A DNA stretch of 64,000 nt, from positions 1-64,000 of the forward strand of contig JAPLYU010000001.1 of the NCBI GenBank assembly GCA_026395405.1, written 5' to 3'. The stretch is from Candidatus Saccharimonadota bacterium. Its GTDB lineage: Bacteria > Patescibacteriota > Saccharimonadia > Saccharimonadales > Saccharimonadaceae. The translations under genes and the position numbers were made by a program. The notes under the pieces are model-generated. The model saw nothing but the letters and a program-made list of their open reading frames with translations, had not been told where the DNA came from and ran no database searches. This document shows, piece by piece, positions 19,471-29,495 of the stretch. The stretch's first letter is position 1; each line of letters begins with the position of its first letter.

Positions 19471-20301
19471 ATGCCACCGAACAACCAAATACCAGACCAA
19501 CCGCCTGCCGCTCCAGCTGCAGGTAATTCTGCTATCCAGGGCTCTGGTACTAATACCCCTGCGCCGGTAAAACCAAAAAACCCTAACTCTACCCAAAACA
19601 CTCTGTTGCTATCAGAGGTCCGCGACAATATGGTAATTATGTCTGATGGATCATTTCGAGCAGTTGTTGCCTGCAAATCGATTAACTTCGACCTGATGAG
19701 TAGTACCGAACGCGAAGGCGTCGAATACAGTTATCAAAACTTTCTAAATGCTCTTAATCATCCAATCCAAATACTTATCAGGTCACAACGAATCGATATC
19801 GGTCCGTACATTGAACGCCTTGTCGAAATACGTCGCAACCAAGACAACATGCTGTTGAACGTTCTGATGGATGATTATATTGATTATATTGATATGCTTT
19901 CTCAAGAAGCGAACATTATGGACAAATCTTTTTTTATAGCAATCCCATACTATCCGCAGGGTGATGTTAATAACCTGGTTGAACAAGGCAAGGGATTCTT
20001 TGGCAGGCTACTTGGCGGAAATAAAAATATTATTACAAAAATTGATACCGTCACTTACGAGAAGGCCAAGACTGAAATTAAAAATCGGGTTGATGGAGTC
20101 ATGGCCGGCTTGTTTCAGTTGGGCATCCAAAGCGTTCAGCTAAACACCAAGGAGCTTGGTGAATTGTATTATAACTTTTACAATCCGGATACCGCAGTAC
20201 GCGAGCCATTGGGCGATTTCGACAGCGTAACATCGATTTATACTAAAAAGGCTACGACCGATACACCGGTTGCGCAGCCAGGAACAGGGGAAACGTCATG
20301 A
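19471..20301 (+). CDS. TraC/VirB4-like N-terminal domain protein (no ATPase motifs)
   Basis: SFRAVVACKSINFDLMSSTEREGVEYSYQNFLNALNHPIQILIRSQRIDI; overlaps the following ATPase gene. Confidence 0.7.
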   Translation: MPPNNQIPDQPPAAPAAGNSAIQGSGTNTPAPVKPKNPNSTQNTLLLSEVRDNMVIMSDGSFRAVVACKSINFDLMSSTEREGVEYSYQNFLNALNHPIQILIRSQRIDIGPYIERLVEIRRNQDNMLLNVLMDDYIDYIDMLSQEANIMDKSFFIAIPYYPQGDVNNLVEQGKGFFGRLLGGNKNIITKIDTVTYEKAKTEIKNRVDGVMAGLFQLGIQSVQLNTKELGELYYNFYNPDTAVREPLGDFDSVTSIYTKKATTDTPVAQPGTGETS

Positions 20302-22199
20302 TGGCACGAAAAAAATCTGACGTAGCTGAAATTGCCGCCGAGCAACGCGAACGCGAACAAGTCGAAGTCGAACAAGCCTTTTTAAAGGGCGTTACGACAC
20401 TTCGCGATTTAATCGCCCCCAGTAGTATCGAAATTCATTCGTCACACTTCCGCCTAGGTACGAAATACGGACGTACAATTTATATTTACGGATACCCACG
20501 ACAAATTTACACCGGTTGGCTTAGTTCGCTGATTAATATCGATGAGGTTTTGGATGTTAGCATGTTCATCTATCCGGTTGAAAGCCAAGTTGTTTTGAAA
20601 AACTTGCGCAAAAAAGTAACTCAACTAGAAGCATCAATGTCAATCAACAGTGAAAAGGGCCGGGTTCGTGACCCAGGCCTGGAAGCCGCCATTGGTGACG
20701 CCGAAGAACTGCGCGATCAATTGCAAGTCGGGGCAGAAAAATTCTTCCGATATGGGCTTTATGTTACGTTATATGCTGACAGCCTGGATGAATTGGGGTT
20801 CGTTCAACACAAAATCGAAACAATTTTCGGTCAGCAAATGGTTTTCAGCAAAGTTGCCAGCAGCCAACAGGAACAGGGTTTAAACAGCACAATTCCGCAA
20901 ATGTCCGACCAATTACAAATTCGACGCAATATGAACACTGGCGCAATCAGCACCAGCTTCCCCTTCACTAGCGCCGATTTGACCCAAGAAAAGGGTATAC
21001 TTTACGGAATTAACATGCATAATAATGGCCTGGTCATCTTTGACAGGTTCAGTTTAGAAAACGCCAACATGGTAGTATTTGCCAAAGCCGGCGCCGGAAA
21101 ATCTTTTACAGTTAAACTCGAAGCTTTGCGCAGTATGATGACAGGCACCGAAGTCATTATTATTGACCCGGAAAACGAGTACAAAAAATTGTGCGATGCA
21201 GTTGGCGGCAGCTATATCCGACTAAGTCTTAGCTCGAACACAAGGATTAATCCATTTGATTTACCTGGGGTAATCGACACGGACGAGGCCGATAATGCTC
21301 TTCGCGCCAATTTAATTACATTACATGGTTTATTAAAACTGATGCTGGGCACAACCCAGCCAACGACAACTGGTGTCCCAATGCCTTCCGCATTATCACC
21401 AGCCGAAGAAGCCGATCTAGACCAGGCATTAATCGATACCTACGCCCGTGTCGGCATTACAGCCGATCCGTTAACACATCAATCACTACCTCCAACAATC
21501 AGCGACTTGTACGACACGCTTTTGCATATGGGCGGCAGTGGCCCAAGTTTGGCACAGCGCCTACGAAAATACACCTCAGGCACGTTCGCTGGGATATTCA
21601 GCCAGCAGTCAAATACAGAAATTAATAATGCGCTAGTCGTATTCAATACGCGCGACCTAGAAGACGAACTGCGCCCAGTCGCGATGTACATAATCCTCAG
21701 CCATATTTGGAACATCATCCGTGCCGAGAAAAAACGACGAATGCTAATCGTTGACGAAGCATGGGAATTGATGAAATACGACGATTCAGCAAACTTTTTA
21801 TTTTCCTTGGCAAAACGAGCCCGAAAATATTATTTGGGTCTGACAACTATCACGCAGGACGTAGAAGATTTCATGAGCAGTAAAATGGGACGTGCCATTG
21901 TAGCAAATAGTTCAATGTCAATTCTGCTGAAACAGTCGCCTAGTGCTGTCGATGTTATGTCGAATGTATTCAAACTAACAGAAGAGGAAAAGAAGCGTTT
22001 GGCTAATTTCCCAATTGGACAGGGGTTATTCTTTGCCGGACAAAGCCATGTTCACATCCAAATTGACGCCAGTGATACCGAAAAACAAATTAGCAACACC
22101 AACCCCCAAATTGTAGACCAACCGATAGGCACACAACCTGCTCAACCAAGCAGCGGGCCCAGCGCCAGTAGTTATATTAACCCCGGGTCAAGCGTTTAA
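20298..22199 (+). CDS. VirB4/TraC-type T4SS ATPase
   Basis: Walker A AKAGAGKSFTVKLEAL; Walker B RRMLIVDEAWELM. Confidence 0.9.
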   Translation: MMARKKSDVAEIAAEQREREQVEVEQAFLKGVTTLRDLIAPSSIEIHSSHFRLGTKYGRTIYIYGYPRQIYTGWLSSLINIDEVLDVSMFIYPVESQVVLKNLRKKVTQLEASMSINSEKGRVRDPGLEAAIGDAEELRDQLQVGAEKFFRYGLYVTLYADSLDELGFVQHKIETIFGQQMVFSKVASSQQEQGLNSTIPQMSDQLQIRRNMNTGAISTSFPFTSADLTQEKGILYGINMHNNGLVIFDRFSLENANMVVFAKAGAGKSFTVKLEALRSMMTGTEVIIIDPENEYKKLCDAVGGSYIRLSLSSNTRINPFDLPGVIDTDEADNALRANLITLHGLLKLMLGTTQPTTTGVPMPSALSPAEEADLDQALIDTYARVGITADPLTHQSLPPTISDLYDTLLHMGGSGPSLAQRLRKYTSGTFAGIFSQQSNTEINNALVVFNTRDLEDELRPVAMYIILSHIWNIIRAEKKRRMLIVDEAWELMKYDDSANFLFSLAKRARKYYLGLTTITQDVEDFMSSKMGRAIVANSSMSILLKQSPSAVDVMSNVFKLTEEEKKRLANFPIGQGLFFAGQSHVHIQIDASDTEKQISNTNPQIVDQPIGTQPAQPSSGPSASSYINPGSSV

Positions 22200-22216
22200 A
22201 GTAATGTAGGACATCA

Positions 22217-25150
22217 ATGCAACCAAAAAACAAAAATCCAATTCAAGATGAATACGACCACAACTTGGCACCTGAGTTTGACCACCTTAAACAGGCTGAG
22301 CAAACCGGCACTGCGAGTGATTCAAATACCGATAGCGTTAAAAATGCCGAAGAAAATCCCAAAGGAAATTGGAGTAATAACGTTACGGGTACTGGTAGCG
22401 GTGGCAGAGGAAGAAATACTTCAAGCACTTCCGGCAATAAATCAAATAGTGCCATAAGCAACCACACCGGCCCCACTAATGCAAAAATCAAAATCACTTC
22501 TTTAAAAAAGAAAGGGCCCCTCGTCGCAATTATCATCACTCTTGTTGGTGGCAGTATCGGCATCGTCTCGCTGTTGTCCCCCAGTTTATTGATAGTTCAA
22601 TTCAAAGAAGTAATGGTCAATAAATTCAATAGCCAACTGGCTAGTATGGATGTTAGAAATACCAAACTTCTCTCCAAGAAAATGGGAACAACCAAGGGCT
22701 TATGCACCACACCTGCAAGTATATTATGCAAGTACAGCACGATGTCCGAAAAACAGGTTGCAAAGTTTGAAAAAGCCGGAATCCATGTTGTTTCAGATGG
22801 AGATAAAACCTTGCTCGGCAGAGTAAGGCCAAAAAGCTTCAAATTTCAGGGAAAATCTATTTCTGCAAAGAATTTTTCTAAAGAAATAGGGAAAAATCCC
22901 GAATTCAGGTCTGCCGTCAAGTTGGCCTATAACCCAAAATTTGCAGGTTTTGCGGACGCTATCTGGGCCAAAGCAGCCGCTAAACTGGGCATTTCGAAGA
23001 AAGCCGCTAATATTGACGGGAATACTGATGATGAACGACTGAAGAGCATACAGGAGGATACAAAAAACCCGGCAGCAACGGACGCGGCAGCAACCGAGCG
23101 CGTTCCTAACTCGGGTGAAACGAACCCTGACACTGGTAATCCATATACTCAAGATGAAATAGATGCAATAAAAAAGAAAAATATTGCCGCTGCGGCGGCC
23201 AACGAATTGGCGTCTGGTGCAGAAACCGCTGCAAAGAACGCCGCCAAAGCCGCCCCAGCCGTTCTCGCCGGTGCGAAAAGCGCCGTCAACACACTTAAAG
23301 TAACAGGTTTAATGGATAACGCTTGCACAGTATATGGGACTATCCAGGCAATCGGCTATGCCGCAAAAACAGTCCGAGCACTACAACTAGCCCGTTACGC
23401 TATGATATTCCTAAATGTAGCTGACCAAATAAAATCTGGCGACGCCAAGGCCAAGGACGTGTCATATTTAGGTACAATATTAACTACCGAGTTTATTTCG
23501 AAAAATAAAAGCGGAAATATCGTATCTAGAAAGTCCGCTACCGCATCTTTTGGATATAATTTTGCGGCTTATGGTCATAGGGGCACGATGTCCAACACGG
23601 CCTCTCAATTCTTGGCGGGAGGAGGGTTAACTGGTGACCTGATTAATATGACCTCTAAAATAAACTCAATTCTTCACGGATCTCCAAAAAAGACCTGTGG
23701 TGTTTTAAATAATCCTATTGTCAGTGTCGGTTCATTGGTCGGTGGTATAGCCTTATTCCTGATCCCCGGAGCCCAACCCGCTATAGGTGCGTGGGACGCT
23801 ATTAAGGCTGCGGCGGGGATAGCGCTAAATGTCGCGATGTCTTATGCCCCAGCACTATTACAAGATATTGTTGCCGGTGTATTGGTCGATAAAACTACTG
23901 TCGGTGAGGCTGCCGGTGATGCAATTACCTCAGGGTCATCTGGTATTATGAGCACGGCGGCAAAAACCGGCGGGAACGCTCCGCTAACACCGTCCCAGGC
24001 TGTGGCGTACAGTAATTTATCAAGCGATATTGCCGCCCAATATGCACAAGAAGATCAATTAGCATACGGTCCTCTCGACCCCAGCAACAGTAACACATTC
24101 ATGGGGAAGATTGTCGGACAGCTAACGCCTTATCTTTCAAATATGTCGTCGCTTTCCGGAATTTTCAGTTCAATAACTTCCATCACCACGGGTTCATTTG
24201 CCACATTAACAGCTCAAACAGCCAATGCCACAAGCACTGGTGATTACACAATGTGCCAAGACGATGATTATAAAGCTTTGGGACTAGCCACGGACCCATA
24301 TTGTAATGTTACTTACGGCATACCCCCAGAAGCACTAAAAGCCGACCCAATTGACGTAGCAAGCACTTTAATTAATAGTGGCCAGATAGACCCCGATACT
24401 GGAGACCCGATGTCGGGGAGTGATTATGAATCATTCGTTGCGGAGTGTACTGATCGCGCCACTCCACTTGGGGACACCGGTTCTGGCAATACAGAACCCG
24501 ATGGGTCTGCATGTATCTTCGGTAAAGACTATAAGGGTACGCCTAATAATAATTACTATATCCACTACATAGATCAACGAGTTCAAACTGGTCTGGACGG
24601 AGAAGAGATGGCATCCAACACGACGACGGACCCCAGTACAACCACCGGTGGGACAACCGCGCCAAGCGGGACCGACCGTCCTGATAATGTGGTCTCTTCA
24701 GGGAAGGGTTGGACGCTAAAAGATGGTGTGGACTATTCAAGCGTACAGTGCGCCAGTGGCACAACCGACAAGGGGACATACCATCATCCGGTACGAAAAT
24801 TTACCATTCGGCTGTGCCAAACGGCCATTGGTGAAGTCGCGTCAATAATATCGCAAAAGGCAATTGATATGATAAATGCAGCTAAAAAAGATGGTATCTC
24901 ACTAACGGGCAGTGGCTTCCGAAGCTACGAAGAGCAAAAAGCTATATACGCACAAAATTGTCACGGTGGGGTTTGTAGTCCCCCAACAGCCGTCCCGGGT
25001 AATTCAAATCACGAAAAGGGCACGGCGTCTGATCTCCATAATATCAGTGTCGGTAATGCGGCCTGGAATTGGTTAACGGCACATGCTGCCGATTATGGAT
25101 ACATTAACTTCCCTGCGGAGGCTTGGCATTGGTCAATGAGTGGTAATTAA
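22217..25150 (+). CDS. Large membrane protein with C-terminal VanY/M15B D,D-carboxypeptidase domain
   Basis: TM LVAIIITLVGGSIGIVSLL; C-terminal GFRSYEEQKAIYAQ, SNHEKGTASDLH and EAWHWS M15 motifs. Confidence 0.8.
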   Translation: MQPKNKNPIQDEYDHNLAPEFDHLKQAEQTGTASDSNTDSVKNAEENPKGNWSNNVTGTGSGGRGRNTSSTSGNKSNSAISNHTGPTNAKIKITSLKKKGPLVAIIITLVGGSIGIVSLLSPSLLIVQFKEVMVNKFNSQLASMDVRNTKLLSKKMGTTKGLCTTPASILCKYSTMSEKQVAKFEKAGIHVVSDGDKTLLGRVRPKSFKFQGKSISAKNFSKEIGKNPEFRSAVKLAYNPKFAGFADAIWAKAAAKLGISKKAANIDGNTDDERLKSIQEDTKNPAATDAAATERVPNSGETNPDTGNPYTQDEIDAIKKKNIAAAAANELASGAETAAKNAAKAAPAVLAGAKSAVNTLKVTGLMDNACTVYGTIQAIGYAAKTVRALQLARYAMIFLNVADQIKSGDAKAKDVSYLGTILTTEFISKNKSGNIVSRKSATASFGYNFAAYGHRGTMSNTASQFLAGGGLTGDLINMTSKINSILHGSPKKTCGVLNNPIVSVGSLVGGIALFLIPGAQPAIGAWDAIKAAAGIALNVAMSYAPALLQDIVAGVLVDKTTVGEAAGDAITSGSSGIMSTAAKTGGNAPLTPSQAVAYSNLSSDIAAQYAQEDQLAYGPLDPSNSNTFMGKIVGQLTPYLSNMSSLSGIFSSITSITTGSFATLTAQTANATSTGDYTMCQDDDYKALGLATDPYCNVTYGIPPEALKADPIDVASTLINSGQIDPDTGDPMSGSDYESFVAECTDRATPLGDTGSGNTEPDGSACIFGKDYKGTPNNNYYIHYIDQRVQTGLDGEEMASNTTTDPSTTTGGTTAPSGTDRPDNVVSSGKGWTLKDGVDYSSVQCASGTTDKGTYHHPVRKFTIRLCQTAIGEVASIISQKAIDMINAAKKDGISLTGSGFRSYEEQKAIYAQNCHGGVCSPPTAVPGNSNHEKGTASDLHNISVGNAAWNWLTAHAADYGYINFPAEAWHWSMSGN

Positions 25151-25151
25151 T

Positions 25152-25676
25152 ATGAAAAAAAGAATTATTATAATTTCGGCATCAATCACGGCAATAGTAA
25201 TTATTATCGTTGGGGCAGTGATTTTTAGTAGTCATCATAACACTCAAAAACAAGTAACTACGACTAAGAACACTTCAAATGGCATCGTCAAGATCGAAAA
25301 GGGCCTAGAATCTATGGCGAAAATTGCAATCCCTGCTGTAGAAAATTACGCAACCCAGGACCCGTTGGAATCGTATAATTCTCGCAAAAACCGCCTTATC
25401 CCTTATTTTGCCCCAGATAGTCCTGTATTCAACCGAGTACTGGATATTCAAAACCCAGATACGGGTATAGCCAAAACCAGAGCAAAGGTTACATCTGTTA
25501 GTTTGTCAAAAACAGCCGAGGGAACTTATCCGTTCCTTATAGTGGGGGCTAAAGTGGCTAATTATTCAGATGCAACAAAACTCATCAACACCGAACTTCA
25601 AACCTACTGGATTATCATCAAAACAAACCCCGATGGATCATTTATTGCTAATGACATAGGGATATGGGTGGAATAG
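25152..25676 (+). CDS. Hypothetical single-TM protein
   Basis: MKKRIIIISASITAIVIIIVGAVIF anchor; in T4SS operon. Confidence 0.6.
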   Translation: MKKRIIIISASITAIVIIIVGAVIFSSHHNTQKQVTTTKNTSNGIVKIEKGLESMAKIAIPAVENYATQDPLESYNSRKNRLIPYFAPDSPVFNRVLDIQNPDTGIAKTRAKVTSVSLSKTAEGTYPFLIVGAKVANYSDATKLINTELQTYWIIIKTNPDGSFIANDIGIWVE

Positions 25677-25677
25677 T

Positions 25678-28092
25678 TTGAGCAAATCAATGAAAAAATA
25701 TTTATCTAAAATTATTTTATGTATTTGCACGTCAGTGATGGTTATTTCTGCCATTATGCCATTAAAGGTATTCGCAGTTCCCGTCGACTACTCTTTTTAC
25801 AGTGCAAACGACATACTGTTTCATGACCCTAACGCCTGCGGCGGCTCGACGCCAAACACAGCAACAATAGGTGCATCAAATGGTAATGTCTATGCCTTGG
25901 GTGATTCTATTTTAGCGGCCACACAAAGCAAATTAACTAGCGAATTAAAAAAGGCGGGTTATTCAAAAGCGGATTTTAATGCTGTGGTTGGAAGGGCAAT
26001 AATTACACCGGGCTCAGGAACTACGGCCCTGCAAGGTGCAACAACCGATAAAGCAAAAATTGCAGCTGCAGGTACGATTTTGATTGTGCTTGGCACCAAT
26101 GGCGGTGACTATAAAAGCGATATTCCAAAATTAATGAAAATTATCAAAGACGCCAATTCCAGCGCTAGAATTTTCTGGGTCAATGTTGGGGTGGGGACAA
26201 GACAAGGAGCAAAAGCTGAACAGAGCTATATAGATGCCATGAATAAAGACAACCCGGATATTAATAGTCTCAAAGACACCTATCACTATTCGGTTATAGA
26301 CTGGCATAATGAAGTTGTCTCCAACCCATCACTAATGGATGCTAATGACCATGTACATCCCAGTGGTTCTACTGTTGATAAATATGTTAGTAATATAATG
26401 AAAAGTCTTGGTAATTACACCAGTGGTGGGACTGGTAATAGTGCAACAGCATCCGGCGCTGGCAGTCCGGGAGCGGGCGGTACTGACACTACGACAGGCG
26501 GGGACCCAAAGTATGGCACCGGTCCAGCCACTGCCGGCCAGGGTCATACTTGGAAAACCGGTATAGCATCCTTATTCGGAGGAACAAACGATAGCCAGCC
26601 TACTAGCTTTGGTGAAAATTCCGTCACCATGAATGACGAGAATGTCTTTTATTTCGCAATTTTGCCGAAAGACTATCCTGACGTCGGCGCCAACCCTAAC
26701 ACGCCAAAAGTATTAAAAGACGCTGTCAAATCGGGAAAGTTTAATCCAAGAGATAAGTTAATTTTTAAAAAAGGCAATAAATATGCTATAGGAGCTTGGC
26801 TAGACGTCGGTCCTGGTGCGGCGGGTAATGGCAGGTGGCTGGATTTGAGTGTGAAACTTGCTAAATATTTAGGCGTTCCCGGCCAAGCTGGCGTAGGTGA
26901 TTTACAATGGGATTTCCTTAGTGGCAGTGACGCCGCTAACGCTGCTGGTACTACTAGTACGGACGCTGCCGGCTGTTGTCCTAGCGATACCAGCAGTACC
27001 GGTTCCGGCGGCGGAGCGCCCGTCAAGGGATCAAGACAAGCCCAAAACGCCGCAACGGTGTGGAATTTTCTTACTGGTAAGGGGCTTTCGGCAACAGGAG
27101 CCGCTGGTGTCCTGGGTAATCTGCAACTTGAATCTGGGATTTACCCAAATACTGTTAATGGGGGCTCACCAAGCGACAGCGTAACACCGGGTCATGCATA
27201 CGGACTCGCCCAGTGGTTGGGCGGCAGACAGGATGACTTGCATACAATGGCAGTAAAAAATGGGGTCAAGGACTCAGATTTAAATACCCAAATAGAATTA
27301 TTGTGGAAAGAAATGCAGCCGGGTTCTTCACAAGAACCGTTTGTCCATACATTAGTAAAAGACCTTAATGCAGCTTCAACTGCAGAAAGTGCCGCAGTTC
27401 TTTTTGAGGCTGCATACGAAAGATCTGGCGGAGCTGGCAATACACAAAGGCAACAATATGCTGGAGATTGGTATAAAAAGTTAAAAAACTATGCCGGCAC
27501 CGGCTCTACAACGCAAGAATGTAGTTCTGGTTCAACCAATAGCGCCGGTCAATACGGCTGGGAAAAGACTGGTCCAAACGCAATGGTTTATTACGCCCAA
27601 TGTAACCCTAAATGGGCCGGCAATAGCTATGGGGGCAGTGGTTCCATATGTGAATCAGGATGTGGACTGACTTCTACTACGATGATTCTAGCCACTTTAA
27701 CCGGCAACAAATCGATAGCACCGGATAAAATGGCAGTAAAATACGGAGTTTACCATGTCCCCGGAGGGACGTCCCACGCTTTATTCCATAAAGCCGCTTC
27801 TGATTATGGGCTAAAAGATAGGGATCTTGGAATGAATTTCGATGCAGTTAGAGATATACTTCAAAAGGGCGGTTTAGTTATTATGGGAGCTAATGCTGGA
27901 TACTTTACTACCGGTGGGCACTTAATGGTTATTAGGGCTATGACAGCTGACGGCAGTAAGTTTTATGTGGCAGACCCAGCCCGACCGAACGGTAATTATA
28001 CCGCTACAACAGAATCACGCGAAGGGCCGTTTACACCAGAGTTTTTGACTGGCCAAGGTAGCGTGGTAACCCTGTGGGGGATTTGGAAATAA
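25678..28092 (+). CDS. Multidomain secreted cell-wall-active protein: SGNH hydrolase-like + RlpA/DPBB-like + phage tail lysozyme-like + C39-like peptidase
   Basis: ALGDSIL...NDHVHPSG; AWLDVGPGAAGNGRWLDLSVKLAKYLG; VWNFLTGKGLSATGAAGVLGNLQLESG...YGLAQWLGGRQDDL; YYAQCNPKWAGNSYGGSGSICESGCGLTSTTMIL...GGHLMVIRAM. Confidence 0.7.
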   Translation: MSKSMKKYLSKIILCICTSVMVISAIMPLKVFAVPVDYSFYSANDILFHDPNACGGSTPNTATIGASNGNVYALGDSILAATQSKLTSELKKAGYSKADFNAVVGRAIITPGSGTTALQGATTDKAKIAAAGTILIVLGTNGGDYKSDIPKLMKIIKDANSSARIFWVNVGVGTRQGAKAEQSYIDAMNKDNPDINSLKDTYHYSVIDWHNEVVSNPSLMDANDHVHPSGSTVDKYVSNIMKSLGNYTSGGTGNSATASGAGSPGAGGTDTTTGGDPKYGTGPATAGQGHTWKTGIASLFGGTNDSQPTSFGENSVTMNDENVFYFAILPKDYPDVGANPNTPKVLKDAVKSGKFNPRDKLIFKKGNKYAIGAWLDVGPGAAGNGRWLDLSVKLAKYLGVPGQAGVGDLQWDFLSGSDAANAAGTTSTDAAGCCPSDTSSTGSGGGAPVKGSRQAQNAATVWNFLTGKGLSATGAAGVLGNLQLESGIYPNTVNGGSPSDSVTPGHAYGLAQWLGGRQDDLHTMAVKNGVKDSDLNTQIELLWKEMQPGSSQEPFVHTLVKDLNAASTAESAAVLFEAAYERSGGAGNTQRQQYAGDWYKKLKNYAGTGSTTQECSSGSTNSAGQYGWEKTGPNAMVYYAQCNPKWAGNSYGGSGSICESGCGLTSTTMILATLTGNKSIAPDKMAVKYGVYHVPGGTSHALFHKAASDYGLKDRDLGMNFDAVRDILQKGGLVIMGANAGYFTTGGHLMVIRAMTADGSKFYVADPARPNGNYTATTESREGPFTPEFLTGQGSVVTLWGIWK

Positions 28093-28111
28093 TGACAAAC
28101 TGGGGGATTAA

Positions 28112-28756
28112 ATGATGGATAGCAGAAGAAAAATCATACTACTTGGCTCGGCCGGATTCTTTGTCGTATTAATTGTAATAGCTTTGCTATACACATATTA
28201 TGCAGGCAAAGCCAGTGTCAGTATCATCGTAGCCCCAACAGATTCTGAATTAATTCTGGACAATAATTCGCACGTAAATGCAGGCGATAGTATGCTGACT
28301 TTGGGTACCCATACAATAAAAGTTAGCCGGTCTGGCTTTGCCAGTAAGACCCTGCAGTTCGTCGTTAGCAAAAATGACTCAAATATAGTCCCGATAGCGC
28401 TTGTACCAAATAGCAGCGAGGGCAATACTTATTTGATAAACCACTCGTCAGATTTTGTAAAAGTTGGAGATTTGGAAATACCTCAAACTGACGCCATAAA
28501 TCGAGCAATAAAACAACAATCGCCAATTATCAAGGCACTCCCGATTGACGTTTCGCCATTATACGTAATAACTTACGGAACATCGGTAAAATATCCTACT
28601 GACCCTTCTAAATTTGCAATATACATAAACGCCGCGACTCCGGCCGGAAGACAATATGCATTAAGGGATTTAAATGACAGGGGCTTTGATGTATCTGATT
28701 ATGAGATAGTTTTTGACACGGTTAATAATAACAATGGAGGCAGCAATGGGAATTAA
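28112..28756 (+). CDS. Membrane-anchored PEGA-like domain protein
   Basis: N-terminal TM; SELILDNNSHVNAGDSMLTLGTHTIKVSRSGFASKTLQFVV. Confidence 0.6.
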   Translation: MMDSRRKIILLGSAGFFVVLIVIALLYTYYAGKASVSIIVAPTDSELILDNNSHVNAGDSMLTLGTHTIKVSRSGFASKTLQFVVSKNDSNIVPIALVPNSSEGNTYLINHSSDFVKVGDLEIPQTDAINRAIKQQSPIIKALPIDVSPLYVITYGTSVKYPTDPSKFAIYINAATPAGRQYALRDLNDRGFDVSDYEIVFDTVNNNNGGSNGN

Positions 28757-29495
28757 AGGAATACGTGTGCCCAAAATGGTTATTTTTGCCGTATTAGCAC
28801 TTTTGGTTATCCTGGCGTGTATGCTTATTTGGAATTATTTGGCCTCACTGGAAAAAGTTACCCTAAACCCGACACCTGGGTCAACAATAACTCTCAGTAG
28901 TGTTAATAAGGATGGCTCCAATGCAAAGACTGTAAAGACAACCGGTTCTCGCATTGAAATAAGCGTGCAAAGTGGATACTATTTAGTCAAGTATGGTAAG
29001 GGTGGCGAATACCAAGATCAAACGGAAAAAATATTGATTAACAAGCCCCTAACTATTACGACTCCGGAATTAAGCTATACGGATAAAAAACTTAACCAAT
29101 TACTATCTGACGATAAATCCATAATTCACCAGACCATTTTTACTTTTATTGGCAGCGATACTAGTTACAGAATCGTCGATGATAAACTATATTTAGAGGG
29201 TGAGTGGTATAGTGCCAAACTAGTCCCGAAAGATTTCTTCTTGCCACCACCAGCCAACAGCGACCCTACACTACTGATGCCGCCAAATGATAATAATACA
29301 TTGGATATGTTACGAGTTGTGTTAAAGAAAAGTGATAACAACTGGGATGTTGTGGCAAAGCGTACAGTTCTGGCATTTGATAATTACCCCGATATACCCA
29401 AGGGCGTAATAACTGGGGCAAACAAGTTTGGTATATTCAGTTCTATTGATGGTTGCACGAAAATTGATCACGGATACTGCGTAAAAATTAATTAA
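28746..29495 (+). CDS. Membrane-anchored hypothetical protein
   Basis: MGIKGIRVPKMVIFAVLALLVILACMLIWNYL; overlaps end of preceding gene. Confidence 0.6.
   Translation: MGIKGIRVPKMVIFAVLALLVILACMLIWNYLASLEKVTLNPTPGSTITLSSVNKDGSNAKTVKTTGSRIEISVQSGYYLVKYGKGGEYQDQTEKILINKPLTITTPELSYTDKKLNQLLSDDKSIIHQTIFTFIGSDTSYRIVDDKLYLEGEWYSAKLVPKDFFLPPPANSDPTLLMPPNDNNTLDMLRVVLKKSDNNWDVVAKRTVLAFDNYPDIPKGVITGANKFGIFSSIDGCTKIDHGYCVKIN

Noticed and set aside
10549-29495. Integrative conjugative element
   Set aside because: No relaxase, integrase, oriT or att-like repeats visible; adjacent to the replication origin genes, so more likely core chromosomal
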